This document shows positions 1 through 6,121 of a DNA stretch of 10,281 nucleotides, in pieces (within the stretch, counting starts at the first letter, position 1; each line of letters opens with the position of its first letter). The notes beneath the pieces were generated by a model that ran no database searches, had not been told where the DNA came from, and saw only the letters and a program-made list of their open reading frames with translations. This stretch comes from an uncultured Oscillospiraceae bacterium (lineage in GTDB: Bacteria; Bacillota; Clostridia; Oscillospirales; Oscillospiraceae). Both the position numbers and the translations under genes were made by a program. The DNA lies in assembly GCA_934569195.1 (NCBI GenBank), contig CAKTKB010000046.1:1-10281 (forward strand). The letters run 5' to 3'.

Positions 1-181
1 GCTCATAGCAGTAAAGCCCGTGCCAATATTCGGCGTGAATGGAGCTTTTCTCCATGTCAACCTCTTTCGGCGTGCGCATGATGACGTTCGGCGCCGCCCG
101 AAAGCGGAACAGACCGCTGGAGCCTGTAAAGATGTTGTTCATAGCGAAGGTGTGCAGCGTGGGAATAAACAGTTCAGCCAT
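1..181 (-). CDS. conserved hypothetical protein, partial (N-terminal 60 residues)
   Basis: An open frame starts at ATG 181-179 and runs off the left edge after 60 codons (begins MAELFIPTLHTFAMNNIF). It starts 3 nt after the pepF stop (TAA at 187-185), and a GGAG sits about 10 nt upstream inside the pepF end, so it is almost certainly translated from the pepF transcript, perhaps by coupling. No signal peptide, membrane segment or catalytic motif is visible in this part; aromatic residues and short beta-like stretches suggest a small soluble fold. I recognise it only as resembling short hypothetical proteins of Oscillospirales and assign no function. The tight spacing supports a real gene. Confidence 0.7.
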   Translation of the reverse strand, partial: MAELFIPTLHTFAMNNIFTGSSGLFRFRAAPNVIMRTPKEVDMEKSSIHAEYWHGLYCYE

Positions 182-184
182 GCT

Positions 185-1990
185 TTACAGCTCCGCAGTC
201 AGGCTTTCCATTTCGTCAAGCAGAGAGCCAAACAGCTCCAGGGCCTGGTTGACAGGCTCCGGAGAGGTCATATCGACGCCTGCGCCCTTCAGCAGGTCGA
301 TAGGACTCTTGGAGCAGCCGCCGGACAGGAATCCGATGTAATCCTTCACGGCAGCCGGGCCCTCCCGCAGAATACGGCGGGACAGCGCAATGGCAGCGGA
401 ATAACCGGTGGCATACTGGAATACATAGTAGTTGTAATAGAAGTGGGGAATGCGGGACCATTCCATGGAAATTTCATCATCCACAACCATATCCGGTCCA
501 AAGTACAGCTCGTTCAGGCGGCGGTATTCCGCGCACAGATCGTCAGCAGTGAGCGTCTTCCCCTCCTGGACCATGCGGCCGATGTTCAGCTCAAATTCCG
601 CAAACATGGTCTGGCGGTAAAGGGTGCTCTTGAACTGCTCCAGGAAATGATTGATGAGATAGGCCCTCTCCTTCTTATCGGTGGTTTTGCCAAGGAGATA
701 CTCCATCAGCAGGGCCTCGTTGCAGGTGGATGCCACCTCCGCCACAAAGATCACATAGTCCGAGTCGATGGGGTTCTGATATTTGGTAGAGTGATAGGAG
801 TGCAGTGCGTGGCCCATTTCGTGAGCCAGAGTAAACTGGCTGTCCAGGGTTCCGGTGTAGTTGAGCAGAACATAGGGATGGACCGCCGTACCTGCGGAAT
901 AGGCGCCGCCGCGCTTGCCCTCGTTCTGGTATACGTCGATCCAGCGGTTTTCAAAGCCTTCCTTCAGAATTCGGCGGTAGTCCTCGCCCAGAGGAGCAAG
1001 GGCATCATAGACGGTCTGCTTTGCTTCCTCAAAGGGGATCTTCCGATCCAGGCCGGAAAGAAGCGGGGTGTACACGTCGTAGAAATGCAGCGTATCCACA
1101 CCCAGAAGCTTTTTGCGCAGCCGCACATAGCGGTGCATCTTGTCCATATTGCGATGCACAGCCTCGATCAGGTTCAGATATACGGAGGTGGGAACGTTGG
1201 TCGCATCCAGGGAGGCATCCAGACTGGTGGGGTATTTGCGGGCATCCGCAAAGAATTTCAGCTGCTTGACCTGGGCGTTGAGAATGGCCGCAGAGGTATT
1301 GCGGAAGGATGCCAGGGTGTGATACAGGTTTTCATAGGCACTCTTGCGGAGAACGCGGTCGGCGCTTTCCTCATAGGAAACGAAGGTGCCGTGGTTGAGG
1401 GGATGGGACTGTCCCTGGGCGTCCACTGCGTCCGGGAACTGCATATCCGCATCTCCCAGCATACCGAAGATGGTATCCGGCGCCTGGGCCATCTCACCGG
1501 CGGCGGCAAGCAGCTTCTCCTCTGCGGGGGTAAGAACATGCTCCTTACGGCGGCGGATATTCCACAGGTAGCGGCGGTAACGGGCCAGCTCCGGCTCCTG
1601 CGCGTAGAAGGAATCCAGCGTCTCGTCGGAAATGGCCAGAATTTCGGGGGTCTCAAAGCTGGTGGCTGCGTCCAGGGCAACGAAAGCTGCGGAGAATTTT
1701 CCCACCATGGCCTGATACTTTGCCGCGCGGGTGTCCTCATCGGAGCGGCGCATACAGTAATTGCCCAGCAGCTCCGCCTTTGCGTTCACCTGCTCCACGC
1801 GCTGCAAATATGCCAGCAGCTTGGCAGGACTGGAGGCCAGCTGGCCGGCAAAAGAGGCCAGATAGGCTTGGTCCTCTGCGATTGTTTCCATTTCCTGCTC
1901 CCATGCGTCGTCGGACGGGAACAGGTCCTCGATTGCCCACTTGTCCTTGGTGGGAATTTCACTGCGCTGCGGGATTTTTTTGTCTGCCAT
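185..1990 (-). CDS. pepF: oligoendopeptidase F (M3 family zinc metallopeptidase)
   Basis: Cytoplasmic peptidase of family M3 that cleaves short oligopeptides. With the ATG at 1990 the product is 601 residues, the usual PepF length. The zinc motif is TLAHEMGHALHSYH: H390, E391 and H394, with E418 in VAEVASTCNE the likely third zinc ligand. The tyrosine-rich FYYNYYVFQYATGY near residues 517-530 is the conserved substrate-side segment after the zinc site. The N-terminal half is the helical oligopeptidase lobe. An in-frame ATG at 2011 would add 7 residues. I prefer 1990 because AGGAGGA (2004-1998) lies exactly 7 nt before it, while the 2011 codon has no SD and falls about 12 nt after the predicted transcription start. 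The downstream hypothetical gene is 3 nt away in the same transcript. Intact, with no missing catalytic residue. Confidence 0.95.
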   Translation of the reverse strand: MADKKIPQRSEIPTKDKWAIEDLFPSDDAWEQEMETIAEDQAYLASFAGQLASSPAKLLAYLQRVEQVNAKAELLGNYCMRRSDEDTRAAKYQAMVGKFSAAFVALDAATSFETPEILAISDETLDSFYAQEPELARYRRYLWNIRRRKEHVLTPAEEKLLAAAGEMAQAPDTIFGMLGDADMQFPDAVDAQGQSHPLNHGTFVSYEESADRVLRKSAYENLYHTLASFRNTSAAILNAQVKQLKFFADARKYPTSLDASLDATNVPTSVYLNLIEAVHRNMDKMHRYVRLRKKLLGVDTLHFYDVYTPLLSGLDRKIPFEEAKQTVYDALAPLGEDYRRILKEGFENRWIDVYQNEGKRGGAYSAGTAVHPYVLLNYTGTLDSQFTLAHEMGHALHSYHSTKYQNPIDSDYVIFVAEVASTCNEALLMEYLLGKTTDKKERAYLINHFLEQFKSTLYRQTMFAEFELNIGRMVQEGKTLTADDLCAEYRRLNELYFGPDMVVDDEISMEWSRIPHFYYNYYVFQYATGYSAAIALSRRILREGPAAVKDYIGFLSGGCSKSPIDLLKGAGVDMTSPEPVNQALELFGSLLDEMESLTAEL

Positions 1991-1997
1991 AACGAAG

Positions 1998-2004
1998 TCC
2001 TCCT
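1998..2004 (-). promoter_or_regulatory. ribosome binding site deciding the pepF start
   Basis: AGGAGGA on the minus strand lies 7 nt upstream of ATG 1990 and downstream of the alternative ATG 2011. Its position makes 1990 the start, giving the N-terminus MADKKIPQRS. Confidence 0.85.
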
Positions 2005-2029
2005 GATCCATTCTTTTCGTATTTCGTAT

Positions 2030-2058
2030 ATTATACCAACTCCGTTATGGCTTTGCAA
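2030..2058 (-). promoter_or_regulatory. sigma-A-like promoter of pepF
   Basis: Minus strand TTGCAA (2058-2053), a 17-nt spacer, then a perfect TATAAT (2035-2030). The predicted start near 2023 gives a leader of about 30 nt to ATG 1990. It lies in the short gap between the sigE stop and pepF, so pepF need not depend on the sporulation locus upstream. Confidence 0.8.
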
Positions 2059-2094
2059 CTCCTCATTTTCACAGGCAAGCCCGATTTACACCGA

Positions 2095-2746
2095 TCAGGC
2101 ACAGCTGGTCTGCCGCAGCAGCTCCTTGCGCAGGCGCAGCATGATACGCTTTTCCAGGCGGGATATGTAGGACTGGGATATACCCAGCTTCTGTGCGACT
2201 TCCTTTTGCGTCAGCTCCTTCCGGCCCTCCAGGCCATACCGCATACGGATGATTTCCCGCTCCCGATCCGGTAGTTCCCGTAAGGCACAGCGCAGTAAAT
2301 GGATATCGACGGCATCCTCCAGCGGGCGGGCAATCATGTCCTCCTCCGTACCCAGAACATCGGACAAAAGCAACTCGTTCCCGTCATAATCCATATTGAT
2401 CGGTTCATCAAGAGAAATTTCCGCGCGCTGTCCGGAAATTTTCCGTATGTGCATGAGGATTTCGTTTTCAATGCAGCGGGAGGCATAGGTCGCCAGCTTT
2501 ATATTTTTCTCCCGGCGGTAGGTGCCGATGGCTTTGATCAGGCCAATGGTGCCGATGGAGATCAGATCCTCCAGATTGACTCCGGTATTTTCAAATCTGC
2601 GGGCAATATAGACCACAAGCCGCAGATTTCGCTCTATCAGAAGCTGCTTGGCGGCTTCCTCGCCCCGCTCCAGACCCTCCGATATAATAGATTTCCGCGG
2701 CCGGGAGAAGACCCAACCGGTAAAGCAAACGCATCATCCAATTCAT
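2095..2746 (-). pseudogene. sigE: sporulation sigma factor SigE, frameshifted by an internal deletion
   Basis: SigE is the mother-cell sigma factor of early sporulation, made as an inactive precursor and processed by SpoIIGA. The first piece starts at ATG 2746 (GGAGGA 8 nt upstream; an in-frame ATG at 2752 overlaps the spoIIGA stop as ATGA) and reads the pro-sequence into the family signature EIYYIGGS, ending near 2672. That frame then reads unrelated sequence to a stop near 2591. The rest of SigE continues one frame over from about 2673 to TGA 2097-2095, 192 residues: [47 protein letters not shown] (region 2), [12 protein letters not shown], and the region 4 helix-turn-helix [20 protein letters not shown]. 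The usual ALPPPL-containing stretch, about 18 codons, is absent at the junction. Joined, the pieces give about 217 residues against about 235-240 in the family. A GTG at 2616 could restart translation but would omit part of region 2.1. Either a true lesion or an assembly or sequencing error; identity as sigE is certain. Confidence 0.9.
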
Positions 2747-2748
2747 AT

Positions 2749-3513
2749 TCATGCTCCTCCCATCAAAAGTTGGTATGTTCCGCTGATAACATCCGGCGCT
2801 AAGGCAACCAGCATACTGCCCTCCCATGTCCCCGCCCGAACCTTGGGACAGCGGATGGTGAGCAGCATGGCGCCGGGCTGCCCCACCGCGCGATAAGGGA
2901 TCAGCCGGAATCCCGGCGCAGATATATGGGCAATGGTTTCTACAGGATGCGCCAGCTGTTCGGAGGTCAGACCTGTGAGCTTTCCGGCAATGTCGGCCCC
3001 GGCAATCAGCACCTGTTGGCCGGTGACCGGATCCCGCAGGGTATTTCCAGTGTCCCGCAGAGCCATGGCGGAAATCTGTTTCCCCTGAAACCACAAGGTT
3101 ACCGGGACCATTTCACCGCCCGGCGTTCGGCGGCGAAAGCCAAATCCGGCCAGCACGGCCACAATCAGGGCAGCGCCCAGGAGCTTCGGGAAATTGCCGC
3201 TTCCCAGGCCCAGGGCGGCACCGCCCAGTGCAAAGCTGAGGAGCGTAAAAAGGACAGCCCGCCGGAAGGCCGTGGGATTCAGACCAAAGGCGATTCCGGA
3301 CATAACGCCCAGGATGACCGTGCGCCACAGCAGCCCCGAAAAGAAGCGAAAGCCCGGCAGCAGGCACAGACCGGCATATATGCCGCCGACCAGGGCAGCT
3401 GCGGCTGACCGGCCTGCATTGGGAGGGTATCCGGCCAGACGGTTGGTTCCCAAAAGCAGGAGAAAATCCACCGCAAAGTTCAGCAGCACCACCAGGTCCC
3501 CATAAATTTCCAC
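2749..3513 (-). CDS. spoIIGA: SpoIIGA, pro-sigma-E processing peptidase
   Basis: Membrane aspartic protease that removes the pro-sequence of SigE after asymmetric septation. The 254-residue product has about five hydrophobic segments (residues roughly 7-23, 37-53, 58-78, 85-103 and 109-125), then a cytoplasmic C-terminal protease domain. The catalytic motif is ALRDTGNTLRDP with D154 in DTGN; the C-terminal part also has IPYRAV and ALAPDVISGTYQLLMGG, typical of the family. It is somewhat shorter than the Bacillus enzyme. The start is GTG 3513, with GGGGAG 8 nt upstream. Its stop overlaps the first possible sigE ATG (ATGA), the classical spoIIGA-sigE arrangement. This gene is intact, in contrast to its substrate gene downstream. 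Confidence 0.93.
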   Translation of the reverse strand: MEIYGDLVVLLNFAVDFLLLLGTNRLAGYPPNAGRSAAAALVGGIYAGLCLLPGFRFFSGLLWRTVILGVMSGIAFGLNPTAFRRAVLFTLLSFALGGAALGLGSGNFPKLLGAALIVAVLAGFGFRRRTPGGEMVPVTLWFQGKQISAMALRDTGNTLRDPVTGQQVLIAGADIAGKLTGLTSEQLAHPVETIAHISAPGFRLIPYRAVGQPGAMLLTIRCPKVRAGTWEGSMLVALAPDVISGTYQLLMGGA

Positions 3514-3555
3514 CGCGCCGACTCCCCTTCCGTTTCAATTTCCTTGTGCCTGATC

Positions 3556-3590
3556 AGTATAGCCCAGAGGAGAAAAGAAGTAAGTCGCAA
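3556..3590 (-). promoter_or_regulatory. candidate spoIIG promoter with long spacer
   Basis: On the minus strand TATACT (3561-3556) is a good -10 element. No -35-like hexamer lies at 16-18 nt; the best one, TTGCGA (3590-3585), is 23 nt upstream. The Bacillus subtilis spoIIG promoter is known for a spacer of about 22 bp and for activation by phosphorylated Spo0A at the -35 region. The opposite strand over this element reads AGTCGCA, a partial (5 of 7) match to the 0A box TGTCGAA. The promoter call is inference from spacing and position, about 45 nt before the spoIIGA start. Confidence 0.45.
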
Positions 3591-3660
3591 CCGGCGCATG
3601 TCCACCCGGCACGATCCGCCCCGGCTTTGCCCGGTGTCTGCCATGCCGTCCGGGAGTAGG

Positions 3661-3698
3661 AAAAAGCGGCAGCTGAATTTGTCAGCCGCCGCTTTTTT
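3661..3698 (-). terminator. rho-independent terminator overlapping the DUF951 stop codon
   Basis: Minus strand stem GCGGCGGCTGA (3692-3682) pairs with TCAGCTGCCGC (3676-3666) over 11 bp with one G-U pair; the loop is CAAAT and five T follow (3665-3661). The TGA in the 5' arm is the stop codon of the DUF951 gene. A T run on the other strand (3693-3698) could also stop plus-strand transcription. It separates the rarA-DUF951 unit from spoIIGA. Confidence 0.88.
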
Positions 3699-3891
3699 CC
3701 GTCGATAAGTTTTTTTCACGCTCCACCGAGCGGATATTTTTTTCTGCCTTGAGCCGGGGTACCATAACCTCCCGGCCGCAGCCCAGGCAACGCAGACGAA
3801 AATCCGCACCGGTTCGCAGCACGAGCCAGCGTTTGCCGCCGCATGGATGAGCCTTTTTCATGAGAAGAATGTCCTGAAGCCGGATATCCAA
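3682..3891 (-). CDS. DUF951 family small zinc-ribbon-like protein
   Basis: A 69-residue protein read from TTG 3891. It matches the DUF951 pattern: RLQDILLMKKAHPCGGKRW, then RTGADFRLRCLGCGREVMVPR. H15, C17, C35 and C38 form a plausible metal-binding set; the function of the family is unknown. The start rests on AAGGGAGGT (3907-3899), 7 nt before the TTG, and on the family N-terminus (about a dozen residues before MKK-HPCG). The SD overlaps the rarA stop (TAA 3908-3906), so the two genes are coupled. The last residues, after the conserved core, form a charged tail ending at the terminator stem. A longer in-frame extension upstream would overlap rarA and match nothing. Confidence 0.87.
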   Translation of the reverse strand: MDIRLQDILLMKKAHPCGGKRWLVLRTGADFRLRCLGCGREVMVPRLKAEKNIRSVEREKNLSTEKSGG

Positions 3892-3905
3892 GATGCGAAC
3901 CTCCC

Positions 3906-5168
3906 TTACGGTTTTTTTATCTGGTCCCAGTAGGCTTTTGCTGCCTGCTCCAGCTTGTTGGGGCCGTAGGTATAATACTTTGTTCCGACCAGATCGTCCG
4001 GCAGATATTGCTGCGCGACCCAATGGTTCGGGTAGTTGTGGGGATAGAGATAGCCCTGCTCCCGCTCCATGGTATAGCTGTCGGCGTGTACGTTTTGCAG
4101 ATGCCGGGGGAAATCACCGCCCTTACCCTTGCGGATATCGGCCAGGGCTTCATCCAGGGCGATGTGCCCGGAGTTGGACTTGGGAGAGGTAGCCATCAGC
4201 ACGGCAGCATCCCCCAAGGGGATCCGGGCCTCCGGCATACCCAGCATCAGAGCCATATCCACGCAGGCTTTTACGACGGGAATGATCTGGGGATAGGCCA
4301 GCCCGATATCCTCTGCGGCAGTGACCATCAGGCGCCGGCAGGCGGACTGCATTTGCCCGGCCTCCAGAAGCCGGGCCAGGTAATGGCAGGCAGCGTCCGG
4401 GTCTGATCCGCGGATGGATTTTTGCAGGGCGGAAAGCAGATCGTAGTAATTGTCCCCGTCCCGGTCTGCCCGCATGGCGCTCTTTTGCGTAACGGCTCGG
4501 GCGTCGGACAGTGTAATGGGCAGCTGATCCCCCTGGGGTTGACCGGCCGAAAAGAGCACCTCTACGGCGTTCATCGCCTTACGCAGATCGCCTCCGCAGG
4601 CGCCTGCAATGTATTCCAAGGCCCCGTCCTCCGGCTGGGCTTTCAGGGCCGTGCGCTTTTCCAGGAAGGAAACCGCCCGATGCACAGCCTGGAGTGCCGC
4701 CTCCGCAGATATCTGCTTGAACTCAAAGATGGTCGACCGGCTTAGAATTGCGTTGAATACGTAAAAATACGGATTTTCCGTGGTGGAAGCGATCAGCGTG
4801 ATTTTCCCGTTTTCAATGTACTCCAGCAGGGATTGCTGCTGCTTTTTGTTGAAGGACTGAATCTCGTCCAGGTAAAGCAGTACGCCTTCGGGAGCCAGAA
4901 AGGTATCCAATTGAGCCACAATATTTTTAATGTCGGATGTGGATGCAGTGGTTGCGTTGAGCTTATAGAGCGTCCGTTTGGTTTGCTGGGCGATGATATT
5001 TGCTACGGTGGTTTTCCCGGTCCCGCTGGGGCCGTAGAAAATCATATTGGGAATTTTTCCGGACTCCACCAACCGGCGCAGAACGGCGCCCTTTCCCAGA
5101 ATATGCTCCTGGCCGTACACCTCATCGAGTGTTGTGGGGCGCAGTAATTCCGCAAGAGGTTGATACAT
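3906..5168 (-). CDS. rarA: replication-associated recombination protein A (RarA/MgsA AAA+ ATPase)
   Basis: AAA+ ATPase of the clamp-loader clade (RarA in E. coli, Mgs1/WRNIP1 in eukaryotes), acting at stalled replication forks and single-strand gaps. It has 420 residues, normal for the family. Visible motifs: LRPTTLDEVYGQEHILG at the N-terminus, Walker A GPSGTGKTT (residues 46-54), Walker B LLYLDE (97-102), sensor 1 STTENP (128-133), the arginine finger in ILSRS (R144), then sensor 2 GDLRKAMN. The C-terminal tetramerisation domain carries the family blocks SDPDAACHYLARLLEAG, AAEDIGLAYP and a PNHWVAQQYLPDDL motif. ATG 5168 is preceded by GGGAGGAGG with a 6-nt spacer. It is the first gene of a unit with DUF951 and is divergent from the lipoprotein gene. 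No convincing promoter is seen for it in the gap 5169-5290. Confidence 0.95.
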   Translation of the reverse strand: MYQPLAELLRPTTLDEVYGQEHILGKGAVLRRLVESGKIPNMIFYGPSGTGKTTVANIIAQQTKRTLYKLNATTASTSDIKNIVAQLDTFLAPEGVLLYLDEIQSFNKKQQQSLLEYIENGKITLIASTTENPYFYVFNAILSRSTIFEFKQISAEAALQAVHRAVSFLEKRTALKAQPEDGALEYIAGACGGDLRKAMNAVEVLFSAGQPQGDQLPITLSDARAVTQKSAMRADRDGDNYYDLLSALQKSIRGSDPDAACHYLARLLEAGQMQSACRRLMVTAAEDIGLAYPQIIPVVKACVDMALMLGMPEARIPLGDAAVLMATSPKSNSGHIALDEALADIRKGKGGDFPRHLQNVHADSYTMEREQGYLYPHNYPNHWVAQQYLPDDLVGTKYYTYGPNKLEQAAKAYWDQIKKP

Positions 5169-5293
5169 GTGCTGCCTCCTCCCTACTCCGTTTTTACGGG
5201 CGGGTATTTGTCAGATGCGGCGGTGACGCTTGCGGAAAGGGAGAAAGGAAAGCGCCTTTTCTGCAAGAAATTTCTGCCGCAAGGAAATATCTG

Positions 5294-5322
5294 TTGCTTT
5301 TTGAAACCTTTTCGCCTATTAT
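5294..5322 (+). promoter_or_regulatory. sigma-A-like promoter of the lipoprotein gene
   Basis: TTGCTT (5294-5299), a 17-nt spacer, TATTAT (5317-5322), in an AT-rich patch of an otherwise GC-rich gap. The predicted start near 5329 leaves a leader of about 84 nt before ATG 5413. An in-frame ATG at 5332 lies almost at the transcription start without an SD and is not used as the gene start. The gap 5169-5293 holds only imperfect repeats of TTTCTGC (5260-5278) and the rarA SD. Confidence 0.65.
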
Positions 5323-5412
5323 AAAATAAGCATGAAAATTGCCGGGATGCAGCAGGCCATGTCCTCCCCGCTGGGGCGCCGGCTTCTGCTCCGGTTGAAA
5401 GGGAGACATTTT

Positions 5413-6054
5413 ATGAAAAAGACGAAGGTGCTGCTGCTCCTGGTTCTGGCGGCGATTTTGCTGTGCGGATGCCGGACATCCGTATATTACAGCGATGATT
5501 TGCCGGTTTACCCGGGGACAAAGTGGAATATGACGCCCATGGAGGCGATAAAGGCCCTTGGCTTGTCCGAGGGAGACTTCAAGGTGGAGGCGGATGATTC
5601 CGCAGAGACATCCACGGAGGAGGGTACCGTTCCAACCTACGCTTTTTCCGTGCCGAAGGCAGAGCTGTTCGGTGCAGAGGCCAAGGTGACCTTCCTCTTT
5701 TTAAGCTATACCGAGGGATACTACGGCCTTGCCAGCGTGGTGGCGGTCTATCCGGAGGACGCGGACATGGAGGCCGTATACGACCGCATGAAAAAGGAAC
5801 TGGGGACGCCTGCGATGGACGCGTCCGAGGAGAGCGGCATGGCATATTGGGACAGCAAGGCTCAGCTTATGGATTATCTCCCGGAAGGTACAGTATCCGA
5901 GGAGCTGCTGACGCTCTACAGTGGGCAGCCGGCTGTGCGCGTTTTCTGGAATGAGAAAGCCTCTCTGCTGTATGCCAGCAGCGCTGCGGAAGGAAGCAAC
6001 CATCTGGTGGTTTTTGATGGATACCTTGTCCGCCACCTGCAGAGCCAGGGATAA
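5413..6054 (+). CDS. putative lipoprotein of unknown function
   Basis: A 213-residue protein with a lipoprotein signal peptide: KK at positions 2-3, a hydrophobic core to residue 17, and lipobox L17-C18-G19-C20, so C20 would be lipidated and the mature protein (about 194 residues) anchored outside the membrane. ATG 5413 follows AAAGGGAGA with a 7-nt spacer. The mature part is acidic, with PVYPGTKWNMTPMEAIKALGL soon after the anchor and later alternating beta-like segments (AKVTFLFLSYTEGYYGLASVVAVYP, YLVRH near the end). I recognise no domain. It is the only plus-strand gene, with its own promoter and terminator, so it is a single-gene unit. The coding call is secure; the role is unknown. Confidence 0.88.
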   Translation: MKKTKVLLLLVLAAILLCGCRTSVYYSDDLPVYPGTKWNMTPMEAIKALGLSEGDFKVEADDSAETSTEEGTVPTYAFSVPKAELFGAEAKVTFLFLSYTEGYYGLASVVAVYPEDADMEAVYDRMKKELGTPAMDASEESGMAYWDSKAQLMDYLPEGTVSEELLTLYSGQPAVRVFWNEKASLLYASSAAEGSNHLVVFDGYLVRHLQSQG

Positions 6055-6060
6055 GAGTAA

Positions 6061-6099
6061 AGCCGGGACGGTTCCAGCGGGACCGGCCCGGCTTCTTTT
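6061..6099 (+). terminator. rho-independent terminator between convergent genes
   Basis: AGCCGGG (6061-6067) pairs with CCCGGCT (6087-6093), and inside it CGGTTCC (6069-6075) pairs with GGGACCG (6079-6085) around an AGC loop. TTCTTTT follows. It starts 6 nt after the lipoprotein stop. The minus strand has a weaker T-rich tail (TTTACTCTT), so it probably also serves the convergent GTPase operon ending at 6122. Confidence 0.9.
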
Positions 6100-6121
6100 A
6101 TGCAGATAAAGATCCGGTAAA

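Noticed and set aside
1991..2011. ATG 2011 as the pepF start
   Set aside because: The consensus SD lies downstream of it, and the predicted transcription start is only about 12 nt upstream.
20..2170. A 716-codon plus-strand open frame across pepF
   Set aside because: It lies wholly antisense to an unmistakable M3 peptidase with intact HEMGH motif, promoter and SD. Long antisense frames are common in GC-rich genes, and its protein shows no family motif.
2660..2680. An intervening element in sigE, like the excised element that interrupts sigK in some spore formers
   Set aside because: Nothing is inserted: sequence is missing and the two SigE pieces abut. A deletion or assembly error explains it.
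2591..3094. A 167-codon minus-strand frame spanning the spoIIGA end and the sigE start
   Set aside because: Its first part is out-of-frame spoIIGA. Only the end, from 2746 to about 2672, is real, as the SigE pro-sequence. It is not a separate gene.
5260..5278. Short repeats of TTTCTGC in the gap between rarA and the lipoprotein gene
   Set aside because: Only two imperfect copies; too short to call an operator or repeat family.
5332..5412. ATG 5332 as the lipoprotein start
   Set aside because: It lacks an SD, sits at the predicted transcription start and would bury the signal peptide behind 27 residues.
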